From Shewanella atlantica (GTDB taxonomy: Bacteria; Pseudomonadota; Gammaproteobacteria; Enterobacterales; Shewanellaceae): a stretch of 64,000 nt of DNA. A model generated the notes under the pieces. It was given only the letters and a program-made list of their open reading frames with translations. It was not told where the DNA came from and ran no database searches. The number at the start of each line of letters is the position of its first letter. The first letter of the stretch is position 1. This document shows, in pieces, positions 19,292 to 27,528 of the stretch. Location: positions 515,297 to 579,296 of the forward strand of contig NZ_RXNV01000002.1 of NCBI RefSeq assembly GCF_003966265.1. The letters run 5' to 3'. Position numbers and translations under genes: made by a program.

Positions 19292-20667
19292 TGAGCGACA
19301 ATAACGCCCATTGCCCCGCCCTGTTTGTCACCGCGCCAAGCAGCGACAGCGGAAAAACAACCCTGGTCGCCGCCATGGCCAGGTACTGGAGCAATCAGGG
19401 CAAGAAGGTCAGAGTATTTAAAACCGGACCGGACTTTATCGACCCCATCTTTCATGAGTTCGCCAGCGGCCATCCCGCCCATCAACTGGATCTTGGCATG
19501 ATGGGCGAAACCATCTGCAGGCAGCATCTCTATCAAGCTGCCCTGGAAGCCGATCTAATTCTAATCGAAGGCGTGATGGGCATGTTCGATGGTGCTAACA
19601 GCAGTGCCAATCTTGCCGCCAAATTTGGGATCCCGCTACTTGCGGTGATCCCGGCGGCCAAGATGGCACAAACCTTCGGCGCGATCGCCTATGGCCTCGC
19701 CCACTATCAGGATAACGTTAACCTGTTTGGCGTCATCGCCAACTATGTCGGCAGTCCGGGACATGCCGCTATGCTTGAAGATAGCCTACCCGATGGCATC
19801 GAATTTTGTGGCGCTATGCCCAGAGATAGCAGCCTCGCCCTACCGGAAAGACATCTTGGTCTGGTACAAGCACAAGAGCTTGAGGGGATAGAGGATTGGC
19901 TGAATAATGCAGCTAAAGCCCTCGGAGACAGCTGTGTCCTACCACTGCCGGAGCCTGTTTGTTTCGAGACGCCAGAGGACAACTCAGGGGCATTTTTGTC
20001 ATCAGTGCCCACATCAAGCTTGGTAGCTCAACCCTTGCATGGCCAAATCATAGCCGTAGCCAAAGACGCGGCCTTCTCGTTTATCTATCGGGACAACATC
20101 ACCCTGCTCGAACACTTAGGCGCGCGTATTGAATATTTCTCTCCCATCGCAGACGACTCGCTGCCTGTTGCAGACAGTCTCTATCTGCCTGGTGGTTACC
20201 CTGAACTGCATCTCAAGGCATTGAGCGAAAACATCTCCATGTGCAGGTCTATCCAGCAGCACATTCAAAGCGGCAAGCCTACACTGGCAGAATGCGGCGG
20301 CATGCTGTATCTGCTTGAGCAATTAACGACCAAGAACGGAGAGACGACCGAGATGCTAGCCGCACTGCCAGGCACTGCAACGATGCAGCAACGACTTCAG
20401 GGTTTAGGCATGCTTAGCGCCGATATCTGTGGGCAAACAATGACCGGACACTGCTTTCATTACTCGAAATCGGATATCACACTGCTTCCGCTGGCTATCG
20501 CCTCTCAGGCCGGTAAAACCCGTATGCAGGAGCGGGTGTATCTGCACCACAACACCCTCGCCTCCTATGTTCACTGGTATCTGCCCAGTTCACCAGAACT
20601 GGTTTCTCGACTCTTTCTGGGGCAATTGAACGTTGCCGACAAGCTTGTTGCTGGAGATTGCATATGA
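19291..20667 (+). CDS. cbiA: Cobyrinic acid a,c-diamide synthase
   Basis: Amidates the a and c side chains of cobyrinic acid. The P-loop SSDSGKTTLVAAMARYW is at residues 13-29, KTGPDFIDPIFHE follows, VMGMFDGA is the switch-like motif, and AECGGMLYL near 330 carries the glutaminase nucleophile. 458 residues. The start shares a base with the cobQ stop. Keeping CbiA and CobQ while no corrin-ring gene is nearby suggests salvage of early-amidated corrinoids, or that ring genes lie elsewhere. Confidence 0.92.
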   Translation: MSDNNAHCPALFVTAPSSDSGKTTLVAAMARYWSNQGKKVRVFKTGPDFIDPIFHEFASGHPAHQLDLGMMGETICRQHLYQAALEADLILIEGVMGMFDGANSSANLAAKFGIPLLAVIPAAKMAQTFGAIAYGLAHYQDNVNLFGVIANYVGSPGHAAMLEDSLPDGIEFCGAMPRDSSLALPERHLGLVQAQELEGIEDWLNNAAKALGDSCVLPLPEPVCFETPEDNSGAFLSSVPTSSLVAQPLHGQIIAVAKDAAFSFIYRDNITLLEHLGARIEYFSPIADDSLPVADSLYLPGGYPELHLKALSENISMCRSIQQHIQSGKPTLAECGGMLYLLEQLTTKNGETTEMLAALPGTATMQQRLQGLGMLSADICGQTMTGHCFHYSKSDITLLPLAIASQAGKTRMQERVYLHHNTLASYVHWYLPSSPELVSRLFLGQLNVADKLVAGDCI

Positions 20668-21449
20668 TACGTCATCTGGGCGCGATTCTCGCCGCCGCCA
20701 GCTTTCTAACCCGATTACCTATGCCGCTTTGGGTAGAAAAAGACAGTGAGGCCATCGCACAGGCCAGTCGCTGGTTTGCCTTGATAGGTTTGTTTATCGG
20801 AATCATTGCAGCCTGCTTGCTCTATGCCTTCACGGCATTGATGGGGCAAGAGCTGGCCGTGGTATTAACTCTGGTGGGGACAATATTGCTGACCGGCGCA
20901 TTTCATGAAGATGGGCTGGCAGATCTCTGTGATGGTTTCGGCGGTGGCTGGGAGAGGAGCCGAAAGCTTGCCATCATGAAAGACAGCCAGATAGGGGCCT
21001 ATGGCGTCCTAGCGCTGGTTACCTCTTTCAGTATCAAGGTTATCGCCCTAACCCAGCTCTCACTGCCATTGGCCTGCAGCGCCCTGATTATCTGTCATGC
21101 CGGCAGTCGCGCCATCGCAGGGCTGGTAGCCGTTTACCTTCCCTATGCCAGGGACTGTGACAGTAACAGTGACAACAATAAGACACCGCAAAAAGATGCC
21201 GCACTGCCACTTAAAAACCGATTAATTCTCTGTATCTGTGGCGCCCTGCCACTATTGATGTTGCCCCTAAGTGCCGCGCTTGCATTACTCACTGTCTGGC
21301 TGGTGACATTTATCGGCTTAATTAGATTGATGCAGCGCCATATCCAGGGCTATACCGGTGACACCTTGGGCGCCACGCAACAGGTAGTCGAGATCGCAGG
21401 CTTAATATTTTTTGTTATCTATCACTTTCAAATGACGGTATCCCTATGA
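20664..21449 (+). CDS. cobS: Adenosylcobinamide-GDP ribazoletransferase (cobalamin synthase)
   Basis: Inner-membrane enzyme that joins adenosylcobinamide-GDP to alpha-ribazole (phosphate). Visible: LTRLPMP near the N-terminus, the metal-binding FHEDGLADLCDGFGGGW near residue 75, KDSQIGAYGV, and several hydrophobic helices. ATG 20664 overlaps the cbiA stop (ATGA) and is preferred to the TTG two codons earlier. About 261 residues. Confidence 0.93.
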   Translation: MIRHLGAILAAASFLTRLPMPLWVEKDSEAIAQASRWFALIGLFIGIIAACLLYAFTALMGQELAVVLTLVGTILLTGAFHEDGLADLCDGFGGGWERSRKLAIMKDSQIGAYGVLALVTSFSIKVIALTQLSLPLACSALIICHAGSRAIAGLVAVYLPYARDCDSNSDNNKTPQKDAALPLKNRLILCICGALPLLMLPLSAALALLTVWLVTFIGLIRLMQRHIQGYTGDTLGATQQVVEIAGLIFFVIYHFQMTVSL

Positions 21450-22030
21450 GTTATAACCCTAAAAAACAGAAACAACACAAAGAGAATGTCGAAAAGGCCG
21501 TTGAAAACGCACAAGAAGAGCGTGGTCAGGTGCTCATCATTACCGGTAACGGTAAAGGCAAGACGACTGCAGGTTTTGGCAATATCGTCCGCGCTCTCGG
21601 TCACAAACAGGATGTCGCCGTGGTTCAGTTCGTAAAGGGTGTTGGTGAGTGCGGCGAGCGTAACCTGCTCGAGTCTCGCGGCGTCCCCTTTCATACCATG
21701 GCAACAGGTTTTAGCTGGAACAGCGAAGACAAGGCCAAGGACAAACTTGCCGCTCAGCAGGCCTGGCAACAGGCCAAGATTTGGCTACAAGATCCTGATC
21801 TCGATATGGTGCTGCTGGACGAGCTGACTTACATGATCACCTGGGACTTTATCGATCTCGATGAGGTTATCACCACCCTTAAACAGAGACCCAAGGAGAT
21901 GTCTGTGGTTATCACAGGCAGAGCGGCCCACCGGGAGTTAAAGGAGTATGCCGATACAGTCAGTGAGGTGCGCCCCGAGAAGCACGCATTTCATCAGGGT
22001 CTCAAGGCACGCAAAGGGCTCGACTGGTAG
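21446..22030 (+). CDS. cobO: Corrinoid adenosyltransferase CobO/BtuR
   Basis: Transfers the adenosyl group of ATP to cob(I)alamin or its precursors. The 194 residues include the P-loop TGNGKGKTTAGFG near 34, VQFVKGVGECGERNLL, and LDELTYMITWDFID, as in BtuR. It overlaps cobS by four bases. It precedes the TIM-barrel gene, which has its own AAGGAG site. Confidence 0.94.
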   Translation: MSYNPKKQKQHKENVEKAVENAQEERGQVLIITGNGKGKTTAGFGNIVRALGHKQDVAVVQFVKGVGECGERNLLESRGVPFHTMATGFSWNSEDKAKDKLAAQQAWQQAKIWLQDPDLDMVLLDELTYMITWDFIDLDEVITTLKQRPKEMSVVITGRAAHRELKEYADTVSEVRPEKHAFHQGLKARKGLDW

Positions 22031-22056
22031 TCGGGACTACGCAGCAAGGAGAAGTG

Positions 22057-23085
22057 ATGCAGCAACTCGCTAATATTACCGTTACCCCAAAACCCGGCCA
22101 CCTGTTCGACAGTTGGAGCAGCGCCGGGCAATGGCTGAGTAACATGAGCCTGTCGGGGTTTGAGATCTATCCCCACGGTGAGCTCAATGCCGAAGATATT
22201 CCCGCTAAGCTGGTCGGCGGCTTTCATCTGCAATCCTTCCCCATCTTAACGCCCCTGCTCTATAACGACAGCGCCAGGTTGATGAAAATCTTCGGTGACT
22301 GGCAGACCGTTGAGCAGTTTTATGGCGGCACAGATGCCGATCATATTGTGAATACTATGGTGAGTCAGCTTAACCTTGCCGCTAAGCTCAACGCACCCTA
22401 CGCGGTTTTTCACCCCATGGATTGCGACATGGAGCATCTGTTCAGCCAGAATTTCCCCTGGACACTGGACGACACGTTTACAGCCTGCGCCGAACTACTG
22501 AACTTAGCGCTTAAACGAAGTAATTTCAAAGGCTGGCTGCTGCTGGAAAACATGTGGTGGAAGCAAAGCTTCAGACTGGATAGCAGACAGGAGTATGACG
22601 ACCTTAGAAGCCGGATAAACTATGCCAAATGCGGTATCTGTTTCGACACCGGCCATATGATGGCGACAAATAACAGCATTACTGATGAATCTGGCGCGAT
22701 CTCATTTTTACAAAACAGATTACATCAGCTTGATTTGAGCTCTGAGATTAAGACCCTGCACCTCAACAGCAATCTCAAAAATCACTCTCTGCAGAAAGAC
22801 TCAACGGGTGAAAAGTCTCGAAACAAGCAATCACAGGCAAGTTATCAAAACTGTGATGGGTTTTGGGCACAATTCGATGTCGCCCTGCAACATATCTCAG
22901 GACTGGATCCTCATAATGGCTTTCAGTGCGAAGACCTTTCTCACCTGATTGAGACTATCAATCCCAATTATCTGGTACATGAAGTCGCGCAAAATGACAT
23001 AAATGAGTGGCAGCAATCAATCAGGCTTCAGCAAGCATGTTTGTCACCTGTTGCAGACCTGTTTGAATGGAAACAATATGCCTGA
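22057..23085 (+). CDS. TIM-barrel protein of the xylose isomerase-like / AP-endonuclease-2 superfamily, unknown role
   Basis: About 342 residues with the feel of a sugar-phosphate isomerase/epimerase or endonuclease IV-like barrel: YAVFHPMDCDMEHLF, LLLENMWWKQSF with a possible metal-binding Glu, GICFDTGHMMAT (Asp, His) and CEDLSHLIETINP near the end. Metal ligands appear present but the substrate is not recognisable. ATG 22057 follows AAGGAG by a good spacing; GTG 22054 is possible. It is the last gene of the corrinoid operon, 26 bases after cobO, so a corrinoid-linked role is an inference from position only. Confidence 0.75.
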   Translation: MQQLANITVTPKPGHLFDSWSSAGQWLSNMSLSGFEIYPHGELNAEDIPAKLVGGFHLQSFPILTPLLYNDSARLMKIFGDWQTVEQFYGGTDADHIVNTMVSQLNLAAKLNAPYAVFHPMDCDMEHLFSQNFPWTLDDTFTACAELLNLALKRSNFKGWLLLENMWWKQSFRLDSRQEYDDLRSRINYAKCGICFDTGHMMATNNSITDESGAISFLQNRLHQLDLSSEIKTLHLNSNLKNHSLQKDSTGEKSRNKQSQASYQNCDGFWAQFDVALQHISGLDPHNGFQCEDLSHLIETINPNYLVHEVAQNDINEWQQSIRLQQACLSPVADLFEWKQYA

Positions 23086-23189
23086 ATATATAGCTGTATT
23101 TAACGCTATACCAATCGTAAACCGCATTTATAGAGACAGGTGAAAGAGTGGAGACATTCTCCACCCCCAACTCCCCCCCCACAACAATT

Positions 23190-23247
23190 TGAGATCTGAA
23201 TCACACTCAATACTCTGCCCCGCCCCCAAAGCGTGACGTATATCACG
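23190..23247. promoter_or_regulatory. Two CRP-like dyads upstream of the small LuxR-like regulator
   Basis: CGTGACGTATATCACG (23232-23247) is a perfect inverted repeat of CRP type, GTGA-N6-TCAC. TGAGATCTGAATCACA (23190-23205) is a second, imperfect one. They stand about 120 and 160 bases before the regulator start and next to an unusual C-run around 23160-23180. Binding by CRP is inferred from consensus only. Confidence 0.5.
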
Positions 23248-23365
23248 ACAAACTTAGTTGATTAGGGTGTGCTTACATTCATGATTCACTTAACATCACA
23301 TTCCCCCTCAAAACGTTAACATTTGATTTAAGATTTAAATGAAATTGATGAGTCGAGATTATCCT

Positions 23366-23944
23366 ATGAAACCATTAGGTTGGATTTTATATGTAAATAA
23401 AAATCTCTTTTTAGAGGACAACGTCACTCTTAGTGAAAGTAACAAATATTGTGAAGGTTACCTTCAACCGATAAATGTTTTCATCTCGGATGATTCGTTA
23501 AAAAAAGTGGCATATTCCTTATTGGCAACCCCAAGACATACAAACAGAATCCTTACCGCTACCAAAGTGGACGGACAGAGGGTCATCGCTAAGAAATACA
23601 TAATACATAGTGACAGTGCTTCAGAAATTATTGGTGAGATAATATTTTTTATCGGCATAGATGGGTGCAGTGATTTTGTGTTAAAAAATTTCTTCATAGA
23701 TGATGTCCAACCATCCGTTAATGGTATAAACGACAGAAAAATAAAGCAAAAAACCAAAGATGTTGTAAAGATGATAGCACTTGGTCTTGACCGTGACGAG
23801 GTCAGTGAGTTGTTCAACTTAACCAAACGAGGTGTCGACTACCATATTGATGTAGCTAAAGAGGTACTTGGGGCCAGCAACAAATCGAGTATGGTCTTTC
23901 AGGCAATGCAACAAGGTTGGTTAACCAGTCACCAGCATGCTTAA
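23366..23944 (+). CDS. Small LuxR-type HTH regulator, paralogue of the gene at 37871
   Basis: About 192 residues. An N-terminal domain of unknown fold (residues 1-120) precedes a C-terminal helix-turn-helix with KTKDVVKMIALGLDRDEVSE and RGVDYHIDVAKEVLGA, arranged like the LuxR/FixJ DNA-binding domain. The start MKPLGW matches the paralogue at 37871, so ATG 23366 is preferred to the in-frame ATG 23339. The pair shares LLATPRHT and the whole HTH. No receiver or acyl-homoserine-lactone domain is recognisable. It opens the cytochrome island. Confidence 0.8.
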   Translation: MKPLGWILYVNKNLFLEDNVTLSESNKYCEGYLQPINVFISDDSLKKVAYSLLATPRHTNRILTATKVDGQRVIAKKYIIHSDSASEIIGEIIFFIGIDGCSDFVLKNFFIDDVQPSVNGINDRKIKQKTKDVVKMIALGLDRDEVSELFNLTKRGVDYHIDVAKEVLGASNKSSMVFQAMQQGWLTSHQHA

Positions 23945-24030
23945 AGTGGTCATTTAATGATATGGTTAATGACATAATATCAAAGTAACAACGGTTTTAT
24001 CGCTACATGTTTACCAGTTAAGGAAAAGCC

Positions 24031-24729
24031 ATGCCTAATGCAACCAAAGAGAGCAAAATCGCTAAAATAATTAGTGCTGCGGAAGTATTGATCGACGAGA
24101 AAGGCGTGTTTGATTTTTCCTTTAAAGAACTGAGTAAGCTCAGCGGCGTGTCCAATGGAAGTCTATACCGCGAGTTTCAATCGAAAGATGAGTTGCTGTG
24201 TACTATTTTCACCAACAAATTAAAAAAACACATACAGGTCATGGATTATCTACATCAGGCAGAGCTGACTGGAAAAGAAAAGATTATATCCCATGTCTAT
24301 TACACATACTTCTCAATTAAAAATGATGAAGCTAGTGTTGCCGATCGTTTTTTAATCACCAATTACGCCCTGTATAAAAATGCGCGCCCTGAGTTTACCG
24401 ATGAGATGAAAAAACACATTGAGATACTAACTAACAAGTTTCTCTATCAATATACATCTCTGAAAGAATCAAAAATCATTAATGCCAGTCTTACACAAGC
24501 CAAGCGTCAGATGATATATATGCAGATTGTAACCCGAGGGCTTAATGTTATTGCCGGCAACCGTTACACACCTAAACGTAAAATTAAACTCGATATGCTC
24601 ATCCCTCTACTCACCCCTATATTAGATGATCTGGAGTGGACGCCGGGACCATCCAGTGAATATGACATCAACAAAATACAGGTCACAGTAAATACATTGA
24701 GTGACAAAGGGTTTATCAATGTAAGCTAA
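24031..24729 (+). CDS. TetR-family transcriptional regulator
   Basis: 232 residues. The N-terminal helix-turn-helix reads FKELSKLSGVSNGSLYREFQ with SKDELL after it, the standard TetR pattern; the rest is an alpha-helical ligand domain without a recognisable family. AAGGAAAA precedes the ATG. It lies 300 bases upstream of the octaheme lipoprotein and in the same direction, so it may control that gene; the ligand is unknown. Confidence 0.88.
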   Translation: MPNATKESKIAKIISAAEVLIDEKGVFDFSFKELSKLSGVSNGSLYREFQSKDELLCTIFTNKLKKHIQVMDYLHQAELTGKEKIISHVYYTYFSIKNDEASVADRFLITNYALYKNARPEFTDEMKKHIEILTNKFLYQYTSLKESKIINASLTQAKRQMIYMQIVTRGLNVIAGNRYTPKRKIKLDMLIPLLTPILDDLEWTPGPSSEYDINKIQVTVNTLSDKGFINVS

Positions 24730-24774
24730 AAATAATTTTCTCATGCTGCATCTAACAACCGGAAATCCCTCTTT

Positions 24775-24802
24775 GGTTGATGGTTGATGGTTGATGGTTG
24801 AT
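24775..24802 (+). repeat. Four tandem copies of GGTTGAT
   Basis: A 7-base unit repeated exactly four times in the 304-base gap before the octaheme gene. The same gap holds CACAG-N9-CTGTG around 24918 but no clear terminator or promoter. Confidence 0.9.
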
Positions 24803-25033
24803 TTCAAGTTACTGGTTAAACACACCGTTAATAACAGCTTCATCCTTCTCTTGTCACTTCAATCAATTTATACAGCCCCTTCACTTCACACTCCCCTCCT
24901 TGTCAGTGTCATAAGTCACAGTTTTAATTTCTGTGTAATTCGGCACGGATTAACTATTAAACAGACCACATACAATAAACAAGTAAATTCCAAAAAGTTT
25001 ACAACAATAAAATAGATATAAATAAGGAAGACG

Positions 25034-26956
25034 ATGATGAAAAAATTAAGTCTGGTGTATGTTGCATTATTGCCGATACTATTCGGTTGTAATAGCAGTG
25101 ACGATTCGGATGATATCCCTCTAAATTCAGCACCAATAGCCATGCCTGATGTCGCCACAGTGAATCAGGGGGATACAGTCTCTATCGATGTTCTGGCTAA
25201 TGATGTCGACCCTAATGGTGATGCGTTAACTCTGGTTGCAGCTGAAAGCCTGGAAATTAAAAATAATAAAGTTAGCTATATTTCAGCTGAGGATGACACT
25301 CCAGGTGAGAAGGTGTTTACTTATCGGATCACCGATGGCCTATTGGAATCAACATCGACACTGACTGTAACAGTAGTGCAAAACGGTCAACCGCCACAAC
25401 CACCGGTAGCAGAAGCTGAATATGTAACAGCTCAAACCTGTAAAACATGCCATACCAATATCTATAACGACTGGAAAGATACCAGGCATGCACAGGATTA
25501 CCGCACGCTATACACTGACGACCCTAATAAAACCATCGAGAAGATCATACCTGAGCTAGACTGGGGAACTGAAGCTGAGCCTATTACCCATACGATTAAA
25601 TTTAGCCCCAACCAGATAAGCACCTATAAGGGCGATGATGGTAAATATTACGCAACTCTGATCGATAGAGTCGATGCTGCCAACAGCCAAACCTATCGTA
25701 TCGATGGGATCTCGGCAACGACATCTAAGCAGTTTGTCTCTTACGATTACCCACAAAAATCAGCAGATCCTCAAGATGCGATTGGCTTCATGATGCCATT
25801 TGCCTGGTATAATGACGGCAACGCCCAGTGGTTTTCATCTTTCTATACCACCTCGGTATTTTGGAATACCGATGGCAGCCTGAGAAAGATGGATGACATC
25901 CACACTAATGGCGTACCCGTTGGCGAAGAGCTGCACAGGATGAGCTGGGAAAATCAGTGCATGCAATGCCATACAACAAATTCAATAATAACAGGGTGGG
26001 AGAAAACAGAGAACTATGGCAAGGGCGGTGTCCCTGGTATGTTAGTCAGTTCAGCAAACATGCACAGCGGTGATGTCGAAGACGGTATCTCCTGTGAAAA
26101 ATGCCATAACGCAGGCTCAAACCATGCTACTTCCATGGATGCCGATCAGATCACTAACCCTGGAAAGATGACACTTGAGCAGAAGAATGACAGCTGTATT
26201 CAGTGTCACCAGATGTCTAAGCATCACGATATGCCCCTATACTCTCAGCTCTATAAGTTTGTACTGGATGATGAAGGTAATCCAACCACAGAGGTGGGTC
26301 AACAGTTTAAAGTCGGTGATAAGGTGCTTGATTTTACAACATTCGATCCTCAGGGTATGTGGTTAGGAACAGATCGAATCAAGGGGCAGAAAAATTCGGT
26401 ACTTGAATACAATAGCTCTAAACATGCAGCCATAGGGCTTGCCTGTGTCGATTGTCATGATCCACACAGTATGGAGATTAAGGCCCCTGCCGACGATCCC
26501 GAAAAACTCTGCCAAAGCTGCCATGCAGATAAAGACGCGGATCATAAGATGGCTATCCATGACATGGTTGGCGCAACTTGTATGGACTGCCACTCAACTG
26601 CAATTGGCTCAACTGCGACCATGTGGGACAATAGTACACATGACTTCAAGGTGATCTCACCGACAGAGTCTTTAGCTAACTATGATGCACTCATACCTTA
26701 CAGCCGAAATGAAGGCGATAATCCACAGTTACAATATTACTTCAATATGGCAGTAGGTTGGGGGCCAGGCTGTTATGCCAATGGTCCATACGTACCGAAT
26801 TCATATGTGTGTACTACTGCAGCCGTATTGCCGAACGCCTGCGCCTCATGTCATAAGTCAGAAATGCCTACGATTGGCATATTCAATGACGTAGAGCGAG
26901 CTAAGCTGCTTAAAGGCGAAGAGCGCTGGCAACGATTTGAAGACGCAAGCAAGTAA
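25034..26956 (+). CDS. Octaheme c-type cytochrome lipoprotein with cadherin-like N-terminal repeat
   Basis: 640 residues. The lipobox LLPILFGC puts the acylated cysteine at about residue 19. Residues ~35-120 form a tandem-95/cadherin-like domain with DVLANDVDPNGDALTL. Eight CxxCH heme sites follow: CKTCH ~136, CMQCH ~309, CEKCH ~354, CIQCH ~388, CVDCH ~470, CQSCH ~493, CMDCH ~516 and CASCH ~602. The first sits in a cytochrome c554-like context (CHTNIYNDWKDTRHA). AAGGAAG precedes two ATGs in a row. No CX2CK or other catalytic heme motif is seen, so an enzyme activity cannot be assigned; electron transfer on the outer membrane surface is the plain reading. It stands alone between terminator and TetR gene. 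Confidence 0.88.
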   Translation: MMKKLSLVYVALLPILFGCNSSDDSDDIPLNSAPIAMPDVATVNQGDTVSIDVLANDVDPNGDALTLVAAESLEIKNNKVSYISAEDDTPGEKVFTYRITDGLLESTSTLTVTVVQNGQPPQPPVAEAEYVTAQTCKTCHTNIYNDWKDTRHAQDYRTLYTDDPNKTIEKIIPELDWGTEAEPITHTIKFSPNQISTYKGDDGKYYATLIDRVDAANSQTYRIDGISATTSKQFVSYDYPQKSADPQDAIGFMMPFAWYNDGNAQWFSSFYTTSVFWNTDGSLRKMDDIHTNGVPVGEELHRMSWENQCMQCHTTNSIITGWEKTENYGKGGVPGMLVSSANMHSGDVEDGISCEKCHNAGSNHATSMDADQITNPGKMTLEQKNDSCIQCHQMSKHHDMPLYSQLYKFVLDDEGNPTTEVGQQFKVGDKVLDFTTFDPQGMWLGTDRIKGQKNSVLEYNSSKHAAIGLACVDCHDPHSMEIKAPADDPEKLCQSCHADKDADHKMAIHDMVGATCMDCHSTAIGSTATMWDNSTHDFKVISPTESLANYDALIPYSRNEGDNPQLQYYFNMAVGWGPGCYANGPYVPNSYVCTTAAVLPNACASCHKSEMPTIGIFNDVERAKLLKGEERWQRFEDASK

Positions 26957-26980
26957 TCTTTAATGAGTTAAACAGATAAG

Positions 26981-27015
26981 AGATGCCACTGATTATAGCT
27001 AGTGGCATCTTTTTA
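26981..27015 (+). terminator. Rho-independent terminator after the octaheme gene
   Basis: AGATGCCACT and AGTGGCATCT pair perfectly around GATTATAGCT, followed by TTTTA. Confidence 0.9.
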
Positions 27016-27025
27016 TTTAGAGCCT

Positions 27026-27071
27026 TTAATTAAACTGTGATAGCAAACCAAACGTTGCATAGTTTAATTAA
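27026..27071. repeat. Inverted repeat in the gap before the first tetraheme gene
   Basis: TTAATTAAACT (27026-27036) and AGTTTAATTAA (27061-27071) are perfect complements, with an inner GCAA/TTGC. The rest of the ~510-base gap up to 27528 holds no gene I can support. Confidence 0.6.
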
Positions 27072-27528
27072 GCTTTGTGTAAACAGTAAATAACTTCCTT
27101 TAACTTATCTAACTCTCAACCATTAGTTTTATTTCTTACTTCCACCCTGCCCTCTTAAGCTCACCCCCAAATTCCAAAAATAAAAACCAGCAACATGCCA
27201 TCCAAAAAAGTATCATTTTGAATTGTAAATATCACAGTGGTCTTAATTAACAACCAATGAACACACCTTCTTCATCTGTTGTTTAACAGCAATGATTACT
27301 TTATTGGAGAGGTTATCCAGTCGCGCTCTAATGGACATAAAAATCAAACTTATTTTGCGAACCAAGTCACACCTAATACGCATTACCTCTTAGGTCCTGA
27401 GACTTACCCCTCACTTTTCCTCGGCTCTATTACTACGTGCGAACGGCATCATTTGAATAGCATCGAAATTGATAAAATTAATTTGCAAAAACACTATTAA
27501 AATAATTTATATAAATATTGGAGTTAAG

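Noticed and set aside
25034..26956. MtrC/OmcA-type decaheme lipoprotein
   Set aside because: Only eight CxxCH motifs are present and the N-terminal domain is cadherin-like, not the MtrC fold.
27279..27500. 73-codon open frame before family member 1
   Set aside because: Non-ATG start, no ribosome site, no recognisable composition; it runs into the leader of the real gene.
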